The notes: generated from the letters alone by a model not told the origin. 64,000 bases of DNA from Agelaius tricolor (GCA_023055355.1 JALJCS010000009.1:26871001-26935000); one strand, 5' to 3'; shown: positions 1-15,100, counted from the stretch's first letter. Program-made: numbers and translations.

Positions 1-1071
1 TTACTAGTTTAGTTTTTACTCGTGTCTGTATTTAAATTAAGCTTTCTTAAGTTTACAAAACTTCTTGCTTGTGAACACTGAGCATTTCACATGAGACATT
101 CTTTTATGCTGGACAACTTTCTGAGTATTGACTAGGTAGATCTCCATATACAATTTTGCATGTTCTTTACACCTGCGGCTTCTCTATCAGATGCCTGTGA
201 TCCAGTACAGGTAACTTCATCCATATGTTCTGTGCCTGTTCCATTAGCATTTATTTGGGGGAAAAAGCCTGACAGGTGGTTCAGTCTCAGAATCTTTCTG
301 TGCCCTGCAAGGTACTGTTCAGCAGATCCTAAATGCTGAAGCCCAGATTCTTGGCTGCAATGTGCAGCATAGAGAGACCTTGAGGTGAGTGCCAGGGCAA
401 TTGAGTCTTTTATATGGTAACACCTTTCTTTGTTGCCAACTTGTTTGGGTAGTTCAAGGAGCTGGAGAAGGAGCACAAGTTCATTAACAAATATTATTTT
501 AATAACCACACTGGTAAAAGCAACACTGGCATGTAAATCAAGATGCAGAAAGACAAAGCCCAAGACACAGAGGGAGAACTGATATCTGCCATTTAGACAC
601 ACTAAATCTATACAAAAAATAAGGTTCTGGAGACTAGAATGCAGTAGAAAATGAGGAAGGTGAAGCTAGACAAAAGGATTGAAGGTTTTTCTTTGGGGAT
701 AGGAAGGTTTTTTCCTGAGATCGTTTGTATCAAAGAATATTCTCCCATATGAGGAACTAGTGAAGAATTTTACCCAACTTACAAATATGTAGCTGCTTAT
801 TTGTCATCTGAGGTCTGGGGAAAAGCTGTTTAATTTGCCATTGTGAACCTGGTGAACTGTAGTCAAGATGTAGCGTATTCTGGAATATACTTCTGATACC
901 AGAAGAGATATGCCAGTAAACATGAAATAAGAATCAGGATCTACGTCCACCAAAATCCAAATACTATCCAAATTTTAATCCTTCAGTTTTCATCCTTCCC
1001 TAAATCAAAGCATTATCTTTGAAATGCCAATTTTTTAAGTTCTAATAAATCTGAAGTGAATTAAAGATAAG

Positions 1072-1113
1072 GAATGAATGAATGAATGAATGAATGAATG
1101 AATGAATGAATGA
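1072..1113. repeat. (AATG)n tetranucleotide microsatellite
   Basis: About ten uninterrupted copies of the tetranucleotide AATG. Confidence 0.97.
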
Positions 1114-3245
1114 TGCCAATTAAAAAAAACAATAAACATAGTTCTTAAAGTAAAGCAAAGGCATACTAACTAGACTGAATTCTAAAATGCTTGTCAAAGA
1201 ATTTAGGCCTAGGTCTTCAGAGATGACTGCCTGTAATATAAACTGATTTTGTTGGACTTCCAGACTTGATCTTGTAAAACATGGAGCAACATGCAGCATG
1301 ACTGCAAATGTGGCTTAAAGTGCTTGTCAGGTCATTCTGAATTTAGAAGCTCAAACATAGTCCCCTTCATCTTTTAAAGTGTTAGATTCTCTTTGGCAGT
1401 TCTTCCTCCCATCTTTGAAATACTTATTTGCTACTTGGAAACAACTATAATATCTGAATGTTACAGGTATATTCAAGCTTCATATATTGCTACAATATGC
1501 CTTTGCAAAAGGAATAGCAGTCACCATGATCTGGAAACTGCTGCTGACAATGTTTGTGCGAATCTATCTCAGTATGCTTGAAAGGCTTCCTTCAAAACAC
1601 CTGGTGAAATGATACAGATAAGAAAATGCAGACTGTAGGACACATCCTTTTGTTGAAGCATGCAATATCCTGCATTCCTTGAGCTTGATTCTCACTTTCG
1701 CTAAAGCTCTCTTTATATTGCTTTGGTGATGGAAAAGGCCATTAAATAGAACATAAATTCAAGCTTACAAGTCAAGGCCTCTCTGCAAGGCATAAGTGCA
1801 ATAAAGGAAGCCTTAGAGTGAATGAGAAGTGCCTTCTTGTACAGCTGCTGAGGCTGGTGAAATGAATTGGAAATGTAGGACTGGCTAGAAGCAGATCTCC
1901 CCTGTGGTCCATCTCACCCAATACTGCATCTCTGCCATGTGGCAAGTTAGAGATGATTTGAATGAAGATGAATGACCAGTGTTGGATTATTACAAAGCAA
2001 TAAGCCTAAGGGAGAAGATTTATTATATAATCCTCATTAGCTATTTCTACATATAAAATACATATAAATACAAATAAAACATGTATTTGCCTACAACCTA
2101 AAGGCATAATAATTCATGGCTTTACCTTTTTATCCCATATAAAATTATGTATTGTGGCAGATAATTCTCATTGTCCTTGAAAGATCTAGCTTATTCACTT
2201 TTAGGTGGCCTCCATGATGTCCTGTGAAAGTGAATTCCTCCCGTTAATTACCACATTGTTGAAATTATTCCCTTTCAAATTTATTTTGTTGTTCATTAAA
2301 ACACCCTTATTCTTGTATTATATGAAATCACAAATCAGAGAACCAAAATTTAACTTCTCTTGCCTATTTCATTGAGGTCTGCCTCTCTCTGGGAAGCTGA
2401 ATCCACAAGGAATGCAGGACCACAAGCTCAGTGTCTGCTGAATAGCAAGGAGAGGACAGCTCCTGAGCATATCCATATGTGTTTGGGGCATGTGCATTAG
2501 CAAGGTTCTCCTACAGTGATCTCTTGCAGGGTACTGGCAGGAACAACTCATAAGTAATGGGAACCTAGCAGCACAGTAACTGGTCTGTACATTTTAATAT
2601 GATATTTCAGTCTGGTCCCTCCTCTCATAAAACCATATTAATAGTCTCTCTTAAGGGAAATAGGTGTAGGTGTTTGCAGCAACTGCTCTGAGGACACTTT
2701 CTCAATATCCATCATGCTTCTACTAGGCCCACTTCTGGCCCATGCTGTTACCTTCAAAAACAGCTCAAGTTCCCAGTAAGGTAACAGGGAAGAGTGGCAT
2801 TTAATTGGCTTTCTAAGTGAATGAGACTTCCCTTTGCTCGAAGACCAAAGAACCCAAGTGGAGCCTGTTTTTCTTCTTTTGATTTCTTTTTCATCCAAAG
2901 GAGAGCTGAGTATTAACCCACATACCATCAGCACCCCACTTCTTGTCAACCCCACTGACTGGGTTCAGTTGACCTTGAGGTACTTGATTAATGCTGGATG
3001 ACTGACATGGTGGAGGAATTAGTCTCTTGCCTTTAGTGAGTATTATCCCAACATCTCCTGTCTCCCTTAGTAATGAAACAAGTCCCATAGGGAGAAGGTA
3101 CAAGACATACTCTTTGTAGGGATGTTGAGTCCAATCCAAAATCAGAAGCACCCAAATAATTTCAAACGTAATCAGTATGTGATAGATCTATGACTCTCCT
3201 GACAGTCCTATGCTAAGGAAATCCTCCAGCTCTCACTGCTGAAAA

Positions 3246-3622
3246 TTGTTTGCTGCTCAAAAGGAAAAAAATAGCACGAGCCTGGAAAAGAGAAGGGTCC
3301 AGGTAGACTGTCGAGAACCTGACGAGACAGCTGGAGAGGGACCTTTCACAAGGGCATGTAGTGGTAGAACTGGGAAGAATGGCCTTAAGCTGATGGAGTG
3401 TAGGTTTAGATTAGATATTGGGAAGAAATTCTTTATGATAAGGCTGGTGAGATACTGAAACAGGTTGCCTAGAGAAGGTGTGGGCTGTAGGTGTTCAAGA
3501 TCAGGCTGGATGGGGCTTTGAGTAACATGGTCTAGTGGAAGGTCCCCTGCACATGGCAGGGGGCTTTGAACTGGATGATCTTTAAAGATCCTTACAACCC
3601 AAACCATTCTATAATTCTATGA
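3246..3622 (+). mobile_element. CR1 LINE 3' fragment, + orientation
   Basis: The order of short phrases is typical of avian CR1 3' ends: GGTTTAGATTAGATATTGGG, AGGTTGCCTAGAGAAGG, TTCAAGATCAGGCTGGATGG, GATGATCTTTAAAGATCC, then the terminal ATTCTATAATTCTATGA. It is 5'-truncated, as usual for CR1, with no ORF. Left boundary approximate. Confidence 0.93.
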
Positions 3623-5477
3623 TAATATCAAATTAGCACCTAGTGGTTGTTCTGCCAAGAAGGACTATGACTTGATAATCAACCCTTTTAATTCAGCATC
3701 CAGGTCCTCTGAGCCATTGGAATAAACACAATAGTAAAGAGTCAGCAGGTAGCCTAACTGAAGCAGTATCTGATTGGCCTGAAGCAAAATAGCTGCTTTT
3801 CACATTCCCTGATTTGTTCTTATACTGGCTATGAAAATTCGTGAAGAAGGTATAAAGTCATGAGAACTTGGCCCTGAGAGGTTTTGAGCCTCCTCTTCTC
3901 CCAGAAGGTTTGTCTTCAACTGACCACTAAATAATCAAAATTCTGCTGAAAAAAGGCTTATGAGGGAAACTACAGATAACACATTAAGTCTGGAATCTTG
4001 AGTTTGTAAATGCAATAAACACCTTTTCCAGTACTTGGCAGTCCTGCTGACAGAAACCAAATGCAGGTAGAAAGGCCTTGCAGAGGGGCAGGTGCTGAAA
4101 ATGCCAAGGGTCTGCAGCATGGCCAGTAAGACAGGCAAGTGTATGGAGGTGGCCTGATGCTGGATACACATCCACAGGGGCTGGTTCTAGCCATGCCAAG
4201 TCAGTGTTCTTGCTGCTGTTCACCTTATTTTCATGCAAGAAGTAATAAGCTCTCAGCTGGTTTCCTTTAAAGCTACTCAGTGATCCAGGTCATTTCAGCC
4301 GGAGCAAAGAAGCCCCCATATTTTCACAGATCACTAAGCTGGAAAATATAGAGAGAGTTTTAGGTATATGCATATTCTTCAAACTGACCAAATGAAAATG
4401 TGGGTTATGCCTTCTCTAGCAAAGAACAGAGAAACTTGGTCCACAAGGGACACAACCTGTTTGAAAGAGAGGAACACTTAACTCTCTTAGACCTATTGTT
4501 ATAAGGCAACACAAGGGGGAATCTTTGTTTTGTTTTTCCAAGAACATATGTAAATGAGAAACAAGATGTGTTGGGTATTAGTGCGTATGCATCTATTTAT
4601 TCCCAGTGCTGATAACTAATCAATTATATTAGTGCCTCTAAGAGTACAGAAAATATTATGCTTTCATTGTTGTTATTTCTGCTCCCCCTCAGCTATAGAT
4701 CAGGAGTACCTAAGGTGGAAAGAGTAGAGCTACACAAATGAGAAATTTTGGTGAACAAAAGAATTATTTCCCTGTGTAGGTGTGCCAGTATCTGGACAAA
4801 TATCCTCTCTGAGTTAGAAAGGATATCTAACTGTATATCTAACAGGATACTGTTAGATAATTTTAATTTTAAAATTATTCTTCTAGTGAAAAAAAAGCAA
4901 AGTTAAATATTAATCAATATTTTTTCATTATATATTCAGCAGTGTTGCTGATCTTTTTGTATTTTAGCCTCTGCAGTAGCATTTGACTCACAAGCATTAA
5001 GAGAGAGTTCAAGACAGGAGAAGCAGAGATTACTGATGTACTGTGAAGAAGATTGAAAAGCAAATTGAACCCGTTTGCTTTAATTCGCTATTCATGCTGC
5101 AACTAAACTCAACTAAAGAGTTTCTAGGTTTATCTTAAAATAAAAGGAGACAAATATAGTCTACACATCATTCTAGCAAAGTCATATCAGGAGAAAAGTA
5201 AATCATGGTTTTTAAATGCCAATTTCCCCTAGAATTGTTCATTAATAGCTTTTAAAATAAAAGAGGCCAGTTCAAGATAAGCAGAACTCTGATGCTCTAA
5301 CACAATTCTTCATGTTACACATGATCATAGTTTCCACTACCACTACCTACGTGAACTTCACTGACTTTCCCCAAAGTCAGTGAACTGAGATTTTTGTGCA
5401 CAGCCACATATGCCCAAAGACAGTCTTCATATTTCCCATAGGAAAAGGAGAGTAGCACTGAGGTAAGCAAACCAATC

Positions 5478-5800
5478 ACAGAATTAATGTTGGAAAAGGC
5501 CTCTGAGATCATCGAGTCCAATTGTTAACCCAGCTCTGCTAAGCCCACCACTCAACCATGTCCCCAAGTGCCAAATCCACACTTGTTTTGAACACTTCCA
5601 GGGCAGTGATTCCACCACTTCCCTGGGCAGCCTGCTCCAATTTTGCCTCCCTTTTAGTCAAAAAAAATTTCCTAATATCTAATCTAATCTTCCCCTGGTA
5701 CAACTTCTGGCTGTATCCTCTCATCCTGTCACTTGTTACCTGGGAGAAGAGCCCACCTGGCTACAATCTCCTTTCAGGCAGTTTTAGAGAGTTCCCCTTC
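5478..5800 (-). mobile_element. CR1 LINE 3' fragment, - orientation
   Basis: Reverse-complement CR1 phrases are seen: TCACAGAATTAATGTTGGAA at the left (the 3' end of the element), GAGATCATCGAGTCCAA, CCTGGGCAGCCTGCTCCAA, TTCCTAATATCTAATCTAA. The right boundary is vague; diverged CR1 may continue to about 5870. Confidence 0.9.
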
Positions 5801-5938
5801 AACCCCCTTTTTCCCAGATCCCTCTGTAGAACCTCCTAAATACTTTCTTAACTGTATTTTAACACCCCAATTTACACATTTTTCCTCAACTATTTTTCAA
5901 AAAGCAAAGAACATTAAGATACTTCCTTGGGAAGTAAA

Positions 5939-5972
5939 TACACTACAGCCTTGAATACACTACAGCCTCATA
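5939..5972. repeat. 17-bp tandem duplication
   Basis: ATACACTACAGCCTTGA is followed directly by a second copy differing only at its end. Small local duplication with no other meaning seen. Confidence 0.85.
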
Positions 5973-6980
5973 GACAATTGCTTTAAAACAGAAATACATC
6001 TGAGCAGTATGAAGTGTGTTTATGTTTGGTATCTGTAGCAAAGTTTCATCTAAAATGTTCCCTTCTTACAAAAAATATCATGTTTTCCTCTTTGAAAGGG
6101 TAGGGAAGAAAGAATGTTAGTGAGGCATAGTAATCTCTTCATATTGGATGGTGTTTTTCAGCTGTTTCTTACTTTCAGTTACACTTCCAATTTTGTTCCT
6201 CTTCCAAAGTGATTTCCTTTTGATTGGTTGGTTGGCATCAGCTCCCTGTAAAACACTGGAGGGTAAATGTTCTTTCTAAATCAAATTAATAATATGGGGG
6301 CACGGCTATGTGATTTGACTCTAGCTTCTCCAATGCCAGTGAAATTCTTGAAAGAAAGTCCCGTGAAAAGCTACTTTCAAGGGACAAATTCTGTTCTAAA
6401 TTTCCATCAGCGCAACTCATATTGGCACTTCTGGGATTCCATGCATGTCACTGCAGATAAATACAGCCCCTTTGGATAGTTTAGCTGTGATTCCTTTTAA
6501 AAAAAGCATATTCTAAAAATATCCTTTGCTACAGCAGTACCATTACACAAACAAAAGAACTACCAATATCACATCATATGTGAGAACTTCTACCCAGTTC
6601 AGCCCAAAGGGGCATTTATTTTTGTTTTCACTCCTCATGCAAACTTTCTTAGCACTTGAGCCCTCTCTGATCTGCAACCTCCACCGGCATCCCTCATAAA
6701 TGCTCTCTGTCACATTGGGCTCAGGTATTACAGTACCCCATATGCTTTCATGAGTTCCCCACAGGAGCCTTTCCTGTTGGAAAATCTGGTACCAGTGTAA
6801 GAAAGCATTGCTTACTTCAGGCATTTTCCAGACAGAACTGCAGACTTCTACAGTGTTCAGTCTTTCTACTGTTGACTTGTTGGTGATTTTTTTGCCAAGT
6901 TCACAGTGGCACTCGAGGAATGTGCAGAGCTCAGTTAGGTACTTGTTGGGTTCACCTGTCTGATTCTGCAGTGTCCTGTT

Positions 6981-7052
6981 CCTACAAAACAGGCAAGTAT
7001 CTTTCTGAGATTTTTTCCTACAAACTGGACAGATACCTTTCTGAGATCTAGA
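6981..7052. repeat. 36-bp imperfect tandem duplication
   Basis: Two adjacent copies start CCTACAAA and share CTTTCTGAGA, with a few substitutions. Simple local duplication. Confidence 0.8.
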
Positions 7053-7328
7053 TGTTAAATAGGAACCTTTTCTATTTCACTTTGCTTCTTCTCTTTTTGC
7101 CACCTGGATATTGCCATATTCTTCATTAAACCATATAAAGCCCCCTAGAAGTTCAGCCCTCATGTTGAATACATACTTAATTAGAGAGTATCATCGCATT
7201 CAAGAAATAGGATTACATTTACCCAACTGCCCAGCTTTCTTTTAATTTTTCCCATTTAGTCCTTTACTTTCATTTGTCATGTAGGCTGTTGGTACCTATG
7301 GGATCTTTGAGTAAAATCACATTATATT

Positions 7329-7352
7329 GCGTGTGTGTGTGTGTGTGTGTGC
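7329..7352. repeat. (GT)n microsatellite
   Basis: About ten uninterrupted GT units, followed by a degraded GT/CAT-rich stretch to about 7392. Confidence 0.97.
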
Positions 7353-10300
7353 ATGCAGTTGTATGAGTGTGCATGTGGATGTGTGCATGTGCAGGGACAG
7401 CCAGCTACCTGTTCCTGCCTTTACAGACAGGCTTCTAATTGAGTGTGTGGACACGCATGGTTTTGATGCAGGGAAGGCTTTAGATGAAACAAGGATTACA
7501 GCATTAACTCCGGAGCATTGGCAGGTGACTAATGAAAAGCAGGTATACTACTCATACACTATATATGCACACATATATTCATAAAAAGCAGTCTGTTAAC
7601 CAGATGCTCTTAGTTGGATGTTTGCCCAAATTAGATGTTCGCCCTCATTAAAAATGTGACAACCAAATTTGGTACAGGAAATTTTTCTGAGTATCCATTC
7701 TGAAGGGAAGGCTGAAATGTGCCTCCCAGAGCCTTACGTGGTCTTTCAGCCACAAAATAAATAAAACAGTCCATCTCAGTAGGCTTCACTAGCAGAGAGA
7801 GGCATCCATGGGGGATGACAGCCCTGGAACAATACTGTTGAGTTCAGTCACTCGTTTCCATTGAATTTCAACATGTCTACCTTGCAAAGGAATAAAATCC
7901 AAGCAAAATAACCTGCCTGTTTGCTCCCATAAAAATAATAGTAAAAAATTATTAAGCCTTTAATTAGTTAGCAGCACAATATATTGATAGGCTCTAAAAT
8001 ATTCCAGGTCTGGAGTCTCTAGTTTCCAAAGCACCATGTCAAACAGCTCTTTCCCCACCTCAGGTACTCTGAAACATATTGATTGAGAAATCCATTACAA
8101 ATGTGCAATCACTAACAAATAGCAAGTAATGTTCTCTCCCTTGGTCTTTGCCAAAATCTTTTCAGGATCATGGTTAGTGTGTCTAGAAGATCAGTAGATA
8201 TTCAGGAGGAGAAGAAATTGGTCAGTAAGATTATTCAGTATGTAATCCATGAGAGCTGCAGGATTTCTAGAACCCATTTTGCACCCATTTAGTTAGTGGG
8301 ATGAATATGTTTAACTACAGCTGCCTATTTTGGTATCATGCTAGCTCTGAAAGCAGCATTTTATTCTTCTAAGTCTTTTGCCTGACTAGGGGATTTTCCT
8401 TGTTCCAGAAAGGGTAATTAAAGATTTAGGGGGATACCTTTTTTCTTTCATTTTCAGTCATAAAAATGTGAGTAAATATTCTTCTTAGATTGGTGGCATA
8501 TCCCTTCCCCTTTTGAATAAGACTATAATGCAACAGTTTTGGCTGGTTGATTTTTGGGTGAGATTTTTATTTTGGTTTGGGGTTTTCCTTTGGTTAAATG
8601 TACATTGTCTCTCTATAGTCAAAATGTCTGTGATTGTAACAGTATGTATTTCTTTTACTGGAGAAAATAGACTTTTTGGTTTTTGTTAACAGTACTAGTG
8701 ACTTTGTGGAAAATGACAAGTTGCTATTTAGATCTGCTTAGTTAAGTACAGTACACTACAATACAGTATTTCTGAAAGCTAGAACATACAGTACACAATA
8801 TATATAGCAATTCTATATCAATATATATACATAGTATAATCATTTAACTTTTGCATCTGCCTACGATCATAGAAAAATAATTTTTCACATGTATCATTCA
8901 CAACCCAATCAACTGCTGCAGCTATTTGAAGCATTTACCAATAATTATTACAGCTCTATTGTGCTTTTTCATAGTATTAGCTTCTTTATTGTCTTTACAA
9001 GCATTTTTTCAGGCTTTTTTTAAATCTCTATGTAGTAAGATGTAGAAAATTTTTTTTTAAGAAAAGGTAAAACAGTATTAGGCTCTACAAAAAATTAGAG
9101 ATTATTCCCTGCTACCCTTTCATATCAAAAGAACAATTAATCAAGACAAATATCTATTAGCTCTCTTCCTAAGATGTCCTGTTATTTCATTTCTAAGAGT
9201 GTATGTCAGACTTTTCCTCTTCCATTCCTAGCCTTGGAGAAAGATGCCGAAAGTGGTCTCTCACTCCTTCCAAATCCTGTTTCTTTAAAGTTTTAAGATT
9301 TCCTAAAATTATCCTCTGCACCAGGGTGGGGTAGAAGAAACATTGTTCTCTGTATAGTTACAAAGAATGTGGCCAGGGATTGAACAAGAAATACCTCCAT
9401 CCATGACTATTAATATATTCCAATTGGATCCTTATTTATCCACTCGATCACCCCTTTTTCAAATGAAAACAACCTCTGAAAGTTTTAGTTTCAATTCATA
9501 AGTTCTTCTAGGTGAATGTTCCCTTTACCATCTTCATAGTACATTCCTGTTGGTTTTGAATTTTGGGTCAGCCCCATTGGACTTCAATTGTCACCACAAA
9601 ACTGCTGAAAAAGATGTCACTAGGTATATGTCAACATCTACATCCAAAAGCCCAGAAACAGCTGATTGACACCCAAGCCTCATGAGTTTGGGTGTTCTTT
9701 CTGTATTCTCACCTTGCAACAGATGGCTCAGGCAGCAAGCCTTGGTTCAAAATTAGTAAGAGTGCAAACTTATGAGAGTATGGAAATTTATGTTGGCTTT
9801 TCTATATATCAGGAACATCTAATTCGGCTGACATTCATTCTTTGGTGGATAACATATTACTTCTAAATGAAAACATTCAAAATCAAGTGGATGAGGGTTG
9901 TGGAGGAGGTATTAATTTTATCTCATTTCTCTTAACTGTGAAGACTGGAAGAAATTAGAGATGGTCACATCAGTTACAGACCATTTTCACTGAGAATGAG
10001 CAAATCTGTGTCACTGCAAATCAATAAAGTTATTTTGGAGTAAGAAGAGAGGGAAAGAGTTACCTATGCCACAGCTTGGGATATTAAAATGAGAACTTCA
10101 AGAATGGGAATTATCAAGTGCCGGCGTTCCTAACAGTCTCCCGTCATCTGCCATTTGCACGTACGTGGAGGCCACTACCACATTCTTTTTCTTTCTACTT
10201 GCAGTTTAAAAGTTATGGTCTTCCAGCAGTGATTTCTGAGTCTGGCTTTCCTTTACTCTGTGTATACCCATTTGTAAGGGAAGGAGGAGACTATCCTTTC

Positions 10301-12150
10301 AATATTAGATACACAAGTAACAGAACTAGATTATTTCGTGAAGGATGGGCTTTGTCCCATTAAGCCAAACAGGTGCCATTTCCCAAATTAATTCCAGGTA
10401 GCTGCTGCAACAGAGTGCTGATTCAGTGGTCCACATTTTCTGACCATGCTCTTTGCCTTTTCCTTTGACTGAATGCTGAATCATACATATTTTTGTAGAG
10501 AGTGTTCTCACGTGACTGAGAATACCAGATCATTTTAATGGCTGCATACCCATTCCACACTTGCCCTGCTAATCCTTTGTAAGGTTCAGTAATTCATTTA
10601 GCATAAATACTAGTTTAATGTGTTTCTTGATTTAATTTCTTTGTTGCCTTTTATTTTTCCTAATGCTTTTTTAAACACCTCAATTCATTTTGCATGTTAT
10701 ACAGTTTACAGTTTATATTTTTAGGTTAAGAAGTGGTTTTACAAACAGGATGGTACCAAACAGGTAGATTATCCACACTAGAGATTGTACTTTTAGAACG
10801 CAGTGTATACAGATACAATTGCCTAAGGGAAAGTGAAACTAACAAATAATCAGCTGGTGAACACTATTTTAACATATCTTCTACATAAAAGACAGTCAGT
10901 CATTTGTGATTCCAGAAATCTTGCTTTTTTTGAACACGTATCCTTTCTTTTTCGTTCTCTGAAGAAATACTCATCTTGAGAATTGTGATGTTTTAAGAAA
11001 CTCATTTCATATGTGCATATTTTCTGCTTTTCTAAGGAGAGAGAAAACAGGAGGTGATATCAATTTTACAGTTCTAAAGATTCTTGCATTGGCGACTTTC
11101 CTTGAATGATATAAACATCAAGGGAAGACTCTGTCCAAATATTAGCTTTATTCTAGTATATGGTTTTCATTATTACTTTCATTTTCCATCTCCTTGTTGA
11201 CCAAGTAGACTTCCAGGACTAATGCAAGTAATGGTCTCATGTTTCAGTGGTCGGCAGCATTTATATTCAGCTCCTTTTTGCACTACTTTCGTGTTTTTTA
11301 CAGCTTCTGAGGAACACAACAGTTGAAGTAGGTAACACTGTCACCACGAGAGGGAGAGCCTTGTACAAGAGAATGTTACTCTGTGCTACTGTGCTGGTAC
11401 AGAAAGGGATTTTAAAGCTCTTTGCTGCAAAGTTAAATAAGAGGAGAGTCCCCCACTTTGGGGATTTGCACCAAAGACAGGGGGCCTCCCAGGAGAGGGA
11501 GATGCTTGAACTCCATACAAGGGACTTGCTCTTCACCTGTTCCACTTAGAGGAAAAGACTGAATCTCCAGTATCTGCTGCTTGCTGCTGCTCTTTTTTTT
11601 TTTATCTTCTTAAGTATGAATAATTTGTAAACAATTTATAGTTCCTATTTATTGGTGAAAGAAGTGTCACCACATTTATTGGAGTCAGAACTATTTCTTC
11701 ACAAGTATCTTCATTGTCTTTCGGGGTGTCCTGTTTCTTTTGTCCTAATGCCAGGATGTAGCTTGGACTGCTGTGAAACTCACAGGAGTCCTTTAAATCT
11801 GGAATTTATTCCAAATTTTGTATGTTCTGAACAATCAGTTCCCTAGATCCTTGCTCCAAAGTTCAGGTTCAAAGAAATTCTCCCAATGAGTTAAATTGGA
11901 AAATTGGTGGTTTCCCATTCACTCCACCAAAAATGAGCTTTTGATTGTCAAACATAATAAAAAAAAGCCACTCAGTTCAGGCAGGACGTACTGCATGACT
12001 TTGCTTGCCAGCAGTGAGGTCCGTGCTTAATCCTGAAAACTGGACCAATAATCTGTGGCCAAATTCTGCAGGCAGGACTCGCATGCCCTTTTGTTGACTT
12101 GAGTCCATTTTCTCTGACAGAGAAAGCATATGTACTCCTACAGAAAGCTG

Positions 12151-12188
12151 TAGTTTCATATACATTAAAAATAGTTTCATATACATTA
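12151..12188. repeat. Close direct repeat of 17 bp
   Basis: TAGTTTCATATACATTA occurs twice, 21 bp apart, separated by an A-rich spacer. Function unknown. Confidence 0.9.
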
Positions 12189-15100
12189 TTTAAGATGCCA
12201 CAGAACTGTTCCCCATAATTTAGCCTGTTTCTGCCCAAAGTTTTTACTACTCATAAAACTGACTCAAGATTTGATTTCACTCTACCAGGCATATTTTGCC
12301 TGTGTTGAGGGCTGTGTGATTACATAGTCTCAGAGTCTCTCCTTCTCACTGGGAGACTTAATTCAAAACAGTCCTACAGAGCGTGACAGTTGCTTCCCTT
12401 TATACAAGGCTTGGAACTTGCTTTTTTCAGAGTCCTAAGTAGCTTTGAGTCTTTCTTGGGTTTGATTGATGATTATATGTTTATTTTAAGTAATTAATTA
12501 GTGAGCCACAACAGGTAGTGTAGATACATGATTCATAGCAATCCCTTTTCCCTAATTTACACCCTTGATGTGTCACTTTTGTATTGCCAAAACAGTGTAA
12601 AAGCATTTGGGTATTGGATATTTGGAGTTGATTCCAGATTTCTGACTGCTTTACCCAGAATTGCTGTGGCCACACATTTGCTATAATGGTAGCCACATAT
12701 TTATGTGGGTAAAGTAAATTTATTTCTTTATAATATCTGATTATGTAACTGCAAATTCAGACTATACATCAAACTTTTTGGTAGACTTTTTAAAAGTGCT
12801 ACTGCATTTGGTGTGCGGGAGGATAGATAGCATGAACAGCATTTCAGCAAAAAGGTAGGACCCCCTTGAAGTACATGCAGCTGAACAGCAAAAAACCTCA
12901 TTGCTGCTGATTATTGTGGCTAAATTGAAGTTTGTAGGCTTTACAGAACAGCTGGCTAGTGTTACTCATTTTTTGTCCCTTGTGTGCTCAGGCATAGGTT
13001 GCATCACTGTAGCTCTGCACCCAGAGACAGTGGGTTTAGGTGCTGTCCCTTTGCAATGCCTAGTGATTCCATTATGTGCTCTTTATTTTTCATTATAGGC
13101 TCATTGGTAAAGATAAACAGCAAAAGTCCTTGCAGCCTGGCATTTTTATGGTTTAGAGGTAGATATTCAGGATCCCTACACCCCTATTTAGATTCTTGCT
13201 CTTAGGTTATTTCCTTGTTTCTATGCATGTGGATGAAACAGTGCACCTGCCTGGAGGGAAGGATGCAGTATCTTTTCAAGAAAAAGAAAATTGAGAAAAT
13301 TGCTTCTTGGTTGTAATTTGACATATCTGTTGGTATCTGCTTTTGTTTACATTCTGGGGTGGGCTGCCATCTTCAACAAGGGACTGGGAGCGAGGGAAGA
13401 GGCAGAAGATAAGAGGAAGCATGTGCTTGAGCCCAGATGAAGCAGCATGCAGTATTCCTCTATATACTGAGCAATTACAAAGAGATTAGTATAGCAGCAG
13501 CAGCAGCATTGCCCTGATGTGTTCCATTTTCCATACATTTCCCTTTCTTGCTCCTCCTTCCCTGTTATGGCCTCTTACACTGTTTTAATGGTTCCCCACA
13601 CTCCTTTCCTGTAACTACAAGGGTTTGATGGAGGCTCTTGTGGTGTCCAAATTGAAGTTATAACCTCCAAACTGGTGAATACCCCAAAGTCTTTGCTGTG
13701 TTTTCCCAAGTGATATCTTAATGAGTGGCAAGCCCTGGGATATGGGTTTGGTTTTTTTTTTTTGTTAAAAGAGATAGATAGGCTAGGGGAGGTATGATCT
13801 GACTGGGATTCAGTAACCTGCTTGCCTTTGTAATTAGTGAGCTTTATTTTGTTTTCCTTTTAAGTTTTCATTTTGAAGTACCTAAGAGCTTATATGCCTG
13901 TCATTGAAATTCCTGTTTTTCCCACCATAGCCCTAGATGGGCTGTGAAAAAAAAAACTTTTTATATATATCCCCAAGTATTTGCAGGATGGAATAGGGAG
14001 TTGTTCATTTACGCGTGTGCCTACATGAGCAGAAGAAAACTGAAGTTAGTGTCGATCTGTCCAATTGTTTTAGGGTGGCCAAAGAGAGCTGCCACTTTGA
14101 AAAGTTGATTGCACTACAGAACCTTAGCTTGGGCACTGTTAAAATAGGGACTGTATATTTGGAACAGGGAAGTTTTTCGGTTTTTTTTATCCACACACAT
14201 GCCCTTTGCAAGGTGTACCCTTGCAAAGTTTGCATAAGACAACTCTGTGTAAAACCACTACTGACCTTTTTTTGCTGTATCCATTTAGTTCTTTCTCCTT
14301 TCTGCAGCCCCCAAACAATGGCTTGTCTCCTTTCTGATTTCTGTAATTTGACTTTGGTTTTGATAAATGTCCTATCTGTTAATGAGATCTCCACATTGAC
14401 TGGGAGGAGAGAAAACAAGGCATGTGAAAGTGTGGCTGGGAGACTGCAAATCCCCCTTTGTTTAGGGGCATTCATATACTAGCTGTTTTCTTGGGGGCTG
14501 GGTGGGGTGGGGAGGGAGTTTGTGCTTTTTTGGTCTGGATAAGGCTTTTTATTTTTGCACTAAGTATGACTGCACTGCACTGCATTGCACTACTGAAATG
14601 TATTTACATGTGGTGGGATTGGAAGGGGCCAATTAAGCAGGATGGGAGGAAAGAAAGGGATAGGCACAGAAAACAGGATGTACCATAAACCTGACCAGGT
14701 TGAAAGAGAAGTGAGGTTACCTTAATTTTAAGCAACTAGTCAGACACTGAGACAGCTGTATTGGATACCTTCTGTTAAAATAAATAAATAAAGCACTATA
14801 ATAGAAACTGAAGAGGCATCATGAGTTTCTTGGTGCAACAGATCTTTTCTCCCCTTTTTATAGAGAGAGTTGTTCGGAGCTGTGAGAAAGTTAAGAGAAC
14901 TGCTCATTGTGTAACTAGCGAAAGGCTTCACCGTAAAGACACAAATTCCCAGTTCCAATGTCAAAACTTGCGTTGTTGGATAGAATCTCTTCCAGAGGAT
15001 TGACTATGATTACTATCCCTTCAGTAAAAGCAGGATCTCTCAGCTCAAGAAGTGAAGTCACAAAGCAGACTTTACCAAAGGGGAAGGTCACTGAAATAAA

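Noticed and set aside
132..602. 156-codon - strand frame at the left end
   Set aside because: No recognisable protein family; composition like translated noncoding DNA.
4836..4859. 10-bp inverted repeat with 4-nt loop (TATCTAACAG / CTGTTAGATA)
   Set aside because: Short, AT-rich and single; expected by chance in 64 kb.
14005..14482. 155-156-codon frames on both strands over the same interval
   Set aside because: Mirror-image open frames without homology; no splice context.
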